Shown piece after piece: positions 15,782-22,950 of a stretch of 36,221 nucleotides of DNA. Position numbers and translations under genes: made by a program. Each line of letters begins with the position of its first letter. The stretch's first letter is position 1. Source of the DNA: Bacillota bacterium. Lineage in GTDB: Bacteria > Bacillota > Clostridia > Saccharofermentanales > Fastidiosipilaceae. Below the pieces are notes generated by a model. That model had not been told where the DNA came from. It did no database searches and saw only the letters and a list, made by a program, of their open reading frames with translations. The stretch covers positions 1 through 36,221 of the forward strand of contig JASGUU010000062.1 of NCBI GenBank assembly GCA_030057555.1. The letters run 5' to 3'.

Positions 15782-17731
15782 TCATGGCTTCCTGATGTTC
15801 ATGGTTTCCAGAACCTCTTTATTGGCCTGGAATATGGGAGTCTGACCCTCCAGCAGACCGGCAACATCGAAGCTTTCGTGCATGATCTCCAGCGCGTCGT
15901 TCCATTTCTGCTCAAACTCTTCATCATCCTTTGCAACGAGTGCGAGTTTGAAGGCATCCTCCCAGACCGCTCTGGTCTGGAACATGGTGTTCACCTGCGG
16001 CAGGTGGGCGTAGTCCGGTGCCCATGACTGGAAGGCGGGAACAATCGGCACGTCTTTTGCATACTCGCTGTCGAACGAGAATTTCATGAATGCGTCCTGC
16101 TGGGTGATGGGTTTGGTTGCCCGCCAGATGAATGCGGGAGCATTCGGGCTGCCGGCATAGGGTGCGATGGTAAAGTTACAGTTGTTGGCCCGGTTGTAGT
16201 TCAGGAGACCTCTGCATTCTTTCCAGTCGATACTGGTATCGCCTTCCACAATCGCCCTCTGCAGCGTTTCGTCCGTAAACTCAGGCAATCCATCCGCATT
16301 GATGGTGTAAAGACCCGCAGACTCCGGCCCCCAGTAGCGAACCTTGTCCCACTCGTCCGTAAACTGGGTGTCCACCCAGTACAGCCAGTGTTTCATCTTT
16401 TCTTCGTCCATTGTGACCATGGGCACCAGGAACTGACTGCAGGCGCCGGCAATGCGGACCTGATTGACAGCGGGATAGTCTTCCAGATTGGGCACCTGCG
16501 TGAGGAACGGCACGTAGCGGAATGGTTTTCCGTTCTTCTCCAGCTCGGAGTTCAAAACGTCGAAGCTTCCGTAGCCGATCATGTTGCCGCCCATGGTGCT
16601 GATAACGCCATACTGTCCGTTCAGGTATTTTTCTCTGTACTTTTCAATTGTATGGACAATCGATTCCGGATCGATGACATCATCTCTGATCATCTGGTTC
16701 TGCAGCTGGGCAGCCTGCTTGACCATGGGCAGATCAAATCCGAACTCCAGCTTGTCCTCCGTAAAGTTGTACACGGTCATGTACTCGAGTGTCTTGTAGC
16801 CGACCATCTCTCCGCCCAGAGCGGTCAGGGCCATCCAGTTGTCGCCCTGGACATAGCCAAAGGCATAGACCGGCTTTCCGTTTTCCATCAGATTGAGAGC
16901 CTTGATGTCATAGAACACCTTGACGAATTCATCCGTGCTGTAGACAGGAAGAACAAATTTCTCAACCACAGGCTTGTTTGTCTTCTGAGCTTCAGCCCAT
17001 GCCGTCTCGAAATCCACGGCATCGGGGAAAAGCTCCTTCAGTATGTCGTCACGTATGGCAAAGTACTGGCCGGTCGTCCAGGTCAGCCGCGTAACAGCGG
17101 TTGAGTAAAAGTCGAGATAGCCTTCGGGCATGGTCTCCGGGTCAACAAACCTTGCATTGAGTCCGGTAGGGACGCCATAGATCTTTCCGTTTCTGGTGAC
17201 AACATCCCAGCTGGACTTGGGAACAATGCGCCACGCGTTCGGGGCGTACGTCTGGATGAACTCCGGAGTCATGGCATATGCCTGCTCTGTCTCGACAGCA
17301 CGATCGAAACCTTCAAAGTTGTATGTCACTCCAAAGTCGGGCAGTGTTCCCGCAGCGATCATCGTCTCAAGCTTGACATTTGGTCCCATGCCGCCGTTGC
17401 CGAAGCCTTCTTCGACGTATGCCATGGTCTTCTCGCGCAGCCAGGCATCGGGAACATTCTCAATGGGCGTCTCAATTGTTGGAATGTCCGCGTCATTCAT
17501 CCACCAGTATCTGAAGCTGACCTCGGAGGTGGGCTGATATTCGCTCACTTCACCGGCTTCATCCGATTTTCCCGCTTCCGTTTCAGGTGCCTCTGTCTGC
17601 TTCTGAGCTTCCGTCTTCCCCGCCGTTGCCTTCTCTGTTGATTCAGTAGAAGCCGATGTGGAACAGGCAGCTGCCAGCAGCATGAGCATGCACAGTAGAA
17701 TGGATACCAGTCTGGTTCTCTTCCTCCTCAT
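15782..17731 (-). CDS. Sugar ABC transporter substrate-binding lipoprotein, copy 2
   Basis: The product has 649 aa. The signal peptide MRRKRTRLVSILLCMLMLL leads to the lipobox LAAAC with Cys23, followed by a Ser/Thr/Glu linker. It is an extracellular solute-binding protein of the LplA/YtcQ type, about 120 residues longer than copy 1 and quite divergent from it, so the two probably bind different ligands. The ATG at 17731 has GGGAGG about 8 nt upstream. An extension to 17824 lacks a ribosome site and would bury the signal peptide. Confidence 0.87.
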   Translation of the reverse strand: MRRKRTRLVSILLCMLMLLAAACSTSASTESTEKATAGKTEAQKQTEAPETEAGKSDEAGEVSEYQPTSEVSFRYWWMNDADIPTIETPIENVPDAWLREKTMAYVEEGFGNGGMGPNVKLETMIAAGTLPDFGVTYNFEGFDRAVETEQAYAMTPEFIQTYAPNAWRIVPKSSWDVVTRNGKIYGVPTGLNARFVDPETMPEGYLDFYSTAVTRLTWTTGQYFAIRDDILKELFPDAVDFETAWAEAQKTNKPVVEKFVLPVYSTDEFVKVFYDIKALNLMENGKPVYAFGYVQGDNWMALTALGGEMVGYKTLEYMTVYNFTEDKLEFGFDLPMVKQAAQLQNQMIRDDVIDPESIVHTIEKYREKYLNGQYGVISTMGGNMIGYGSFDVLNSELEKNGKPFRYVPFLTQVPNLEDYPAVNQVRIAGACSQFLVPMVTMDEEKMKHWLYWVDTQFTDEWDKVRYWGPESAGLYTINADGLPEFTDETLQRAIVEGDTSIDWKECRGLLNYNRANNCNFTIAPYAGSPNAPAFIWRATKPITQQDAFMKFSFDSEYAKDVPIVPAFQSWAPDYAHLPQVNTMFQTRAVWEDAFKLALVAKDDEEFEQKWNDALEIMHESFDVAGLLEGQTPIFQANKEVLETMNIRKP

Positions 17732-17820
17732 TACAGGTCCCTCCCAATCGCTGTTTCTACCGTATTCACGGATACGGCAGCCTGTCAGCTTGCTGTCACA
17801 CTCCCGCCGTGACGGGTTTC

Positions 17821-18771
17821 TCACTCCTTGATTGCCCCGATCATGATTCCTTTGACAAAGTATTTCTGGAGAAACGGGTAGACTACGACAATCGGTATGG
17901 TCGATACCATCAGGGTGGCGGCTTTCAGCGATTCCGGCGTTATCTTGGGAACATCCTCGCCTGAGGCCAGCCCCTGACGGGCACGGTCGGCGGCGATCTG
18001 CATCATGACTTCCGATTCCTTCAAAAGCCGGTACATCATGAACTGCAGGGTATGCAGGCTTTTGGATTGCACGTACAGGAGGGTGGACGTCCAGTCATTC
18101 CAGTGAAAAACAGCCATCCACAGAGCAATCGTAGCGATAACCGGCATGGACAGAGGCACGTAGATTCGGAACATGATGTCAACACTGTTTGCCCCATCCA
18201 GCATGGCCGACTCCTCCAGCGATTCCGGTATGGTGCGGAGGAAGGTGCGGATGATAATCATGTTATAGAAGCCAAACAGATAAGGCAGGATATACACGGG
18301 GAATTTGTTCATCAGCCCCATCATCCGGTACAGGATAAAGGTGGGAATCATTCCGCCTGAAACGAACATCGGAATCAGCAGTACGGTGGTAAAGAAAGCT
18401 CTTCCGGGCAGACTCTGTTTCGACAGCGCATAGGCAGCTGAATAGGTGACGAACAGGCCCGACAGGCAGCCCACGATGACACGTACAACGGAGACAAAAA
18501 GTGCGCTGGTGAACATGCTGTTCGAAAACACCATGTTATAGTTTTCAAACGTAATCACGCGCGGATAAACCGTAATACCGCCCAAAGCGGTATCGTTGGA
18601 ATCGTTCAGCGAAACCGCCAGCTGATTAACATACGGGTAGATAAAGATGATGCAGAGCAGGATCATCAAGGTAATGTTGAACACATTGAACACACGTTCA
18701 CTGGTTTTCCAGCGTCGGCCACGGGAAGGGCTGGACGAGTAATTCGCTGTTTCCTGTTCGTTCCCTGACAT
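17821..18771 (-). CDS. Sugar ABC transporter permease, LplC-type, copy 2
   Basis: This 316-aa protein has six predicted helices and the EAA-type loop LEESAMLDGANSVDIMFRIYVP. It ends MIGAIKE, matching the C-terminal pattern of copy 1. The ATG at 18771 has GGAGAGAG upstream, 14 nt after the stop of the LplB-type permease; a start at 18801 would overlap that gene without a ribosome site. It forms the importer with the adjacent LplB-type permease and the lipoprotein downstream. Confidence 0.88.
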   Translation of the reverse strand: MSGNEQETANYSSSPSRGRRWKTSERVFNVFNITLMILLCIIFIYPYVNQLAVSLNDSNDTALGGITVYPRVITFENYNMVFSNSMFTSALFVSVVRVIVGCLSGLFVTYSAAYALSKQSLPGRAFFTTVLLIPMFVSGGMIPTFILYRMMGLMNKFPVYILPYLFGFYNMIIIRTFLRTIPESLEESAMLDGANSVDIMFRIYVPLSMPVIATIALWMAVFHWNDWTSTLLYVQSKSLHTLQFMMYRLLKESEVMMQIAADRARQGLASGEDVPKITPESLKAATLMVSTIPIVVVYPFLQKYFVKGIMIGAIKE

Positions 18772-18784
18772 GTCTTTCTCTCTC

Positions 18785-19726
18785 CTACCAGACACCGACA
18801 CCGCTGAGTGATTTTGAGATCCGGTTCACGACAAACATGATGATGAATGAAACAACTCCCTGCGTGAGGCCAAATGCCGTTGCCAGCGAAAATTTGCCCT
18901 GCTGAAGACCGTAGCGATACACAATTGTGTTGATCACCTCGGAAGATTCTCTGGTGTACAGATTCTGCAGACCAATGATCTGCTCAAAGTTCGCATTGAG
19001 CAGTCCGCCTGCCTGCATGATGAAGAGGATCACGATTGTGGGCATGATTCCGGGAAGGGTGATATGCAGGACCAGTCTGAAGCGTCCGCAACCATCCACA
19101 ACGGCCGCTTCATACAGTTGACCATCGATTCCCGATATGGCAGCGAGGTAGATAATCGTTCCCCAGCCAATTTCCTTGTATACGTGCGACCAGAACATGA
19201 TGCCGGTGAAATACCTGGGTTCCATCAAAATGTTGACCCGCGGCGTATCCGGCCCGAACAATCGCAGGCGAAGGTCATTCAGTGGACCATACAATTCGAA
19301 GAACGAATAAAAGAGCGAGACGACTGCTATCCAGGAAAGAAAATAGGGAAGGTAGCTGACAGTCTGAACAATGCGTTTGAAGGTCATATTCGTCAACTCA
19401 TTCAGTAGAAGGGCGAATATAATCGTCAGGGGAAAGGCGAAGAATAATTTGAGAACACTGTAATAGATGGTGTTAACAATCGCTCTGCGGAGCGGGTCTA
19501 TACGAAACATTTCAATGAAATGTTTGAATCCGACCCAGGGACTGCCTCTGAAACCCTTTATGATGTCAAAATCCTGAAAGGCCATGACTATCCCTGCCAT
19601 GGGCAGAAACTGAAACACAAGAGTCCAGACCAGGGCAAAGCCGATGAGGACATAGTAGAGGGCGTGCTGACGAATGCGAATCATCAGTTTTCGCCGATTC
19701 ATGTACTTTGATGGTGTCGCACTCAT
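18785..19726 (-). CDS. Sugar ABC transporter permease, LplB-type, copy 2
   Basis: This 313-aa permease has about six membrane helices, FRGSPWVGFKHFIEMF after the first helix, and the EAA loop LYEAAVVDGCGRFRLVLHI. The ATG at 19726 follows GAGGT at 7 nt. It is the first gene of the whole leftward locus. Its upstream region (19727-20150) holds repeated ATAACC motifs and a long palindrome. Confidence 0.88.
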   Translation of the reverse strand: MSATPSKYMNRRKLMIRIRQHALYYVLIGFALVWTLVFQFLPMAGIVMAFQDFDIIKGFRGSPWVGFKHFIEMFRIDPLRRAIVNTIYYSVLKLFFAFPLTIIFALLLNELTNMTFKRIVQTVSYLPYFLSWIAVVSLFYSFFELYGPLNDLRLRLFGPDTPRVNILMEPRYFTGIMFWSHVYKEIGWGTIIYLAAISGIDGQLYEAAVVDGCGRFRLVLHITLPGIMPTIVILFIMQAGGLLNANFEQIIGLQNLYTRESSEVINTIVYRYGLQQGKFSLATAFGLTQGVVSFIIMFVVNRISKSLSGVGVW

Positions 19727-19786
19727 GGTATTGACCTCATATAAATCAGCCGTCAGCCAGATCAGCTACAGAATCGCAGTTGGAGA

Positions 19787-19819
19787 GCTGAACGATATTT
19801 CACATGAAAATCGTTCAGC
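19787..19819. promoter_or_regulatory. Long palindrome upstream of the sugar locus
   Basis: GCTGAACGAT (19787-19796) and ATCGTTCAGC (19810-19819) are perfect 10-bp arms. The centre adds TTTCA-CA-TGAAA, leaving one bulged A, so the stem is about 15 bp. It starts 61 nt upstream of the ATG at 19726. It could be an operator for a dimeric repressor or a stem-loop in the mRNA leader; no U-tract follows. Confidence 0.5.
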
Positions 19820-19884
19820 CGGCAGGGATCATCTGTGATTATCACCCACGTTTATTAAAGCTTGTTTATCATGTGCAGTTTACC

Positions 19885-19919
19885 AGTTATCTGACGGTTA
19901 TGTCTCGAACAGGTTATGT
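19885..19919 (-). promoter_or_regulatory. ATAACC repeats upstream of the upstream sugar cassette
   Basis: On the minus strand ACATAACC occurs at 19912-19919 and 19896-19903, with a weaker AGATAACT at 19885-19892. Spacings are 16 and 11 bp. The core ATAACC matches the pair at 11490-11519 next to the other cassette promoter, suggesting a common activator. No convincing -35/-10 pair was found downstream, which fits an activator-dependent promoter. Confidence 0.35.
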
Positions 19920-20010
19920 AATTTATCTGGGAGTTCCTCCTGTAAACGAGACGCAGCCTTAGACAGGAGAGAAGGCCAGATGAGGACCCGCCGTGGTTTC
20001 CGGACTCTGC

Positions 20011-20061
20011 TGCCTGAGACGATCTCCTGATTTCGTAACTCAGCACAGGAGATATCAGGCA
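20011..20061. repeat. Imperfect long inverted repeat of unknown role
   Basis: TGCCTGA (20011-20017) pairs with TCAGGCA (20055-20061), and ATCTCCTG (20022-20029) pairs with CAGGAGAT (20046-20053). A 4-by-1 internal loop lies between the stems and a 16-nt loop closes it. No U-tract follows on either strand. It could be an RNA element or a protein-binding site. Confidence 0.45.
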
Positions 20062-20151
20062 GAGGCTGGCACAACCTGTCGGTGCGTGTTTGCTGTCGAG
20101 TCCCTTCTGGACTGCAGCATGACGACGATGGCTGAATACGGGCCAGGGCAT

Positions 20152-20191
20152 GAAAAGAAACCACCTCATGCATTCACATGAGGTGGTTTCT
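20152..20191 (-). terminator. Terminator of the tRNA-Arg transcript
   Basis: AGAAACCACCTCATG (20156-20170) and its perfect 15-bp complement (20177-20191) flank a 6-nt loop. On the minus strand the stem is followed by TTTCAT, giving a U-rich run TTTCTTTTC through the end of the stem. It begins at the last base of the tRNA CCA end. Confidence 0.8.
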
Positions 20192-20265
20192 GGTACCCCG
20201 GGCGGGGATCGAACCCACATGTACAGCTCCGGAGGCTGTCGCCTTATCCATTAGGCCACCAGGGC
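20191..20265 (-). tRNA. tRNA-Arg (anticodon CCG), CCA encoded
   Basis: The acceptor GCCCTGG pairs with CCGGGGT (with G-U pairs at the first and fifth positions), followed by discriminator A and an encoded CCA. The anticodon stem ACAGC/GCTGT holds the loop CTCCGGA, anticodon CCG, reading CGG. The T-arm is GTGGG-TTCGATC-CCCGC and the variable loop has 4 nt. Its own terminator follows immediately. It lies 35 nt after the stop of the upstream acyltransferase-like gene and at an apparent base-composition boundary. Confidence 0.93.
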
Positions 20266-20300
20266 AGGGGAGGCTGCGTCTGGTTCGCAGCCAACCATCA

Positions 20301-21308
20301 TTATACTACGAAATCCGTCTGGGCGCGGACGACCGTGGACGCACGCAGGGGACCGCCGGCGTCGCCGAGCTGGCCGCCGCTGAGGAGATGCCGCCTGGCA
20401 GCGCGTTGAAGTGAGGTGTTCCCGGGCAGCTCTTCGAGCGTTTTCGCACCGACGCCAAAGAGCCAGAGCTGGTGGGACGTGGATTCCGGCGTGGAGCGGG
20501 TCAGGATGTAGTCGTCGGCGAAGCGGCGGATGCCGGAGTCGGCGGGGAGGAGGCTGTAGAGACCGGGGGCGAGGAGCCAGGTATAGCAGGCGATGAAGCT
20601 GACAGGCAGGGGATAGCGCTCTGGATGTTCGGCGTGGAGACGGTCAAAGACGGCAATAGCCCGGGCATAGGAGGCGTCGAGCTCGGCGCGGGTCAGGCGG
20701 GCGTCCGAGGGAATGTGGACGGAGAGGCAGGCATAGCCGGGAGAGTCGGGGGCGAGGGCCGCAGCACTGCCGGGACGGCACCAGGCGGCATCGGGGAGGG
20801 GGAGGTAGCGGGAGTCGGGCCAGTCTTTGCCTGGATCAGAAGGATCAGGGCGCTGCAGCTGATACTCGAACTCGAGAGTGCCGAGGCGGATGATGAGGAG
20901 GGCGGTCTGACGCCAGGACCAGAAGCCGCGATCGTAGGTCCAGCTGCCGTAGTTGCGGTGGGTCTCGCGGAGGAAGCGGGAGAAGGCGGCCATGGTCGCC
21001 GTCCAGATCCCGTCGTCGAGGCCGAGGGCGGGATAAATGGAACAGACGAGAGCGGCGGCGAGGAGCTGGCCGGTGAGAATGCCCATGCCGTTGTCGGTGT
21101 CCTGGGGCAGGAGTTCTGCGAGGCGCTGATGGGCCGCCCCGGCGGTTTCGGCCGAGGTCAGCTGAGTGGCGATATTGAGCAGGGTGGTCCAGTCCAGCCG
21201 GGACTGAAGCTCCTCGAGCCGGGCGAGGACGGCCGGGTCGCAGCCAATGGCACGGGCCGTTTCGAGGACAAGCGCCGGACAGGCCTCGGGGGCGGGGTGG
21301 TCAATCAT
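20301..21308 (-). CDS. Acyltransferase-domain protein (NAT_N/GNAT_C-like), short form
   Basis: This 335-aa protein matches the pattern of the Bacillota NAT_N plus GNAT_C-like proteins (annotated acyltransferase or DUF5596). An N-terminal helical part is followed by GSWTYDRGFW, then IRLGTLEFEYQL, then LSVHIPSDARLT, and near the end ACYTWLLAPGLYSLLP and NTSLQRAARRHLLSGG. The reaction and substrate are unknown; GNAT folds transfer acyl groups from acyl-CoA. The ATG at 21308 has GGAGG at 8 nt. An open frame continues to 22097 but would run antisense through the GH4 gene. A second family member lies at 29237-30538. It is divergent from the GH4 gene. Confidence 0.7.
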   Translation of the reverse strand: MIDHPAPEACPALVLETARAIGCDPAVLARLEELQSRLDWTTLLNIATQLTSAETAGAAHQRLAELLPQDTDNGMGILTGQLLAAALVCSIYPALGLDDGIWTATMAAFSRFLRETHRNYGSWTYDRGFWSWRQTALLIIRLGTLEFEYQLQRPDPSDPGKDWPDSRYLPLPDAAWCRPGSAAALAPDSPGYACLSVHIPSDARLTRAELDASYARAIAVFDRLHAEHPERYPLPVSFIACYTWLLAPGLYSLLPADSGIRRFADDYILTRSTPESTSHQLWLFGVGAKTLEELPGNTSLQRAARRHLLSGGQLGDAGGPLRASTVVRAQTDFVV

Positions 21309-21349
21309 GGAAGGTACCTCCACGGGTTGTGCTGGGGGCAGTCTAGCAC

Positions 21350-21359
21350 GTTCCGGAAC
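21350..21359. promoter_or_regulatory. Small palindrome in the divergent intergenic region
   Basis: GTTCCGGAAC is a perfect 10-bp palindrome in the 162-nt gap between the divergent acyltransferase-like and GH4 genes. It could be an operator shared by both, but 10-bp palindromes arise often by chance. Confidence 0.25.
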
Positions 21360-21470
21360 TTTATAGCAGATATGGGCAGGACAGGCGTTTCCGGCGGGAT
21401 CAGGGACTACAATGGAAGCTGACAGCAGCGGAAAGCCGTCCCGGACGGCGGCAGAAACAGGGGGAGAGAC

Positions 21471-22937
21471 ATGGCGTTCAAGGTGACATTTATCGGAGCG
21501 GGATCGGTGGGCTTCACCCGTCGCCTGCTGACGGACCTGCTCAGTGTGCCGGAGTTTCATGACATCCAGGTCAGCTTCACGGACATCTCGGAGCCGAATC
21601 TCGCGAAGGTGACGGAGCTCTGCCAGCGCGATATCGATCACAACGGACTGGGGATCCGGATCGAGGCGACAACGGACCGGAGGCAGGCGCTCGAGGGTGC
21701 GCGCTATGTCATCGTCTGCGTGCGCATCGGCGGACTCGAAGCATTCCGCTCGGACATTGATATCCCGCTGAAATATGGGGTCGACCAGTGTGTGGGCGAT
21801 ACGCTGGCGGCGGGCGGCATCATGTACGCCCAGCGCGGGATCCCGGCGATGCTGGACTTCTGCCGCGACGTGCGCGAGGTCGCCGAGCCCGGTGCCCGCA
21901 TCCTGAACTACGCCAACCCCAATGCCATGATGACCTGGGCGGCAAATGTCTACGGCGGCGTCGAGACCATCGGACTCTGCCACGGCGTGCAGGGTGGCCA
22001 TCATCAGATCGCGAAGGCGCTGGGGCTGCCGAAGGAAGAGGTCGACATCGTCTGCGCCGGGATCAACCACCAGACCTGGTACATCGAGATCCGGCACAGG
22101 GGCGAGGACATGACCCCGAAGCTGCTCGCGGCCTATGAGGCGGATCCCGAGCTCATGCAGACGGAGAAGGTGCGTATCGACCTGCTGCGCCGCTTCGGCT
22201 ACTACTCGACCGAATCAAACGGACATCTCTCCGAGTATGTGCCCTGGTACCGCACGGATCCGGAGCTGCTGAACGACTGGATCGACCTCGGCTCCTGGAT
22301 CAACGGGGAGACGGGCGGCTACCTGCGCGTGACGACCGAGGGACGAAACTGGTTTGACGAGGAGTTTCCGCGCTGGCTCGCCGAACCGCCGCAGCGCTAC
22401 GCCCCTGAGGAGCGCAGCGAGGAGCACGGCTCCTGGATCATCGAGGGGCTCGAGACCGGGCGCTGCTACCGCGGCCACTTCAATGTCATGAACCGCGGCT
22501 ACATCACCAACCTGATGGATGGCTGCGTCGTGGAGCTGCCGGGCTATGTCGACGGCAGCGGCATCTCGATACCCGTGGTCGGCGAGCTGCCGGACGGCTG
22601 CGCGGCCATCTGTTCACAGAGTATCTGGGTACAGAAGCTCGCGGTCGAAGCCGCGGTGAAGGGCGACCTCAGGCTGCTGCGGCAGGCGATGATGCTCGAT
22701 CCGCTGACCGGGGCGGTGCTCGATCCCAGGGCGATCGATCAGATGGTGGATGAGATGCTGCTCGCGAACGAGGCGCTGCTGCCGCAGTACGCAGGTGTCA
22801 TGGCTGAAGCCCGGAAGCGGCTCGAGAAGCCCTGGATGCAGACGCGGGAAGGCTACCGCGGTGCGGCACGCCTGCACACGAAGACGGTGGAGGAACAGAG
22901 GGCGGAGCGGGCTTTGCAGCAGATAAAAGAAGACTAG
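21471..22937 (+). CDS. GH4 family glycosidase (alpha-galactosidase/alpha-glucosidase type)
   Basis: This 488-aa protein belongs to the NAD+- and metal-dependent glycoside hydrolase family 4. It shows the Rossmann motif FIGAGSVGF (7-15), NYANPNAMM (146-154), the metal-binding Cys170-His171 in CHGVQGG, and His200 in AGINHQTW. GH4 enzymes oxidise C3 of the sugar, eliminate the aglycone, and act in the cytosol on alpha- or beta-linked sugars. The CHGV motif is more like the alpha-galactosidase (MelA) or alpha-galacturonidase branch than the 6-phospho branch (inference). The ATG is preceded by GGGGGAGAG at 4-5 nt. No transporter adjoins it. It converges on the Na/Pi cotransporter-family gene with only a 13-nt gap. 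Confidence 0.88.
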   Translation: MAFKVTFIGAGSVGFTRRLLTDLLSVPEFHDIQVSFTDISEPNLAKVTELCQRDIDHNGLGIRIEATTDRRQALEGARYVIVCVRIGGLEAFRSDIDIPLKYGVDQCVGDTLAAGGIMYAQRGIPAMLDFCRDVREVAEPGARILNYANPNAMMTWAANVYGGVETIGLCHGVQGGHHQIAKALGLPKEEVDIVCAGINHQTWYIEIRHRGEDMTPKLLAAYEADPELMQTEKVRIDLLRRFGYYSTESNGHLSEYVPWYRTDPELLNDWIDLGSWINGETGGYLRVTTEGRNWFDEEFPRWLAEPPQRYAPEERSEEHGSWIIEGLETGRCYRGHFNVMNRGYITNLMDGCVVELPGYVDGSGISIPVVGELPDGCAAICSQSIWVQKLAVEAAVKGDLRLLRQAMMLDPLTGAVLDPRAIDQMVDEMLLANEALLPQYAGVMAEARKRLEKPWMQTREGYRGAARLHTKTVEEQRAERALQQIKED

Positions 22938-22950
22938 ACACTGTTGTGGC

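Larger units (their letters stand above)
19820..20151. other. Intergenic region between the sugar locus and tRNA-Arg
   Basis: No gene is supported here; short open frames lack ribosome sites and recognisable products. It contains the ATAACC repeats and a structured inverted repeat at 20011-20061. Confidence 0.5.

Noticed and set aside
19820-20190. T-box leader upstream of the sugar locus
   Set aside because: There is no T-box consensus or specifier arrangement, and the nearby tRNA sequence is a genuine tRNA with its own terminator.
21309-22097. N-terminal extension of the acyltransferase-like frame at 20301
   Set aside because: It would run antisense through the GH4 gene. A good ribosome site supports the ATG at 21308.
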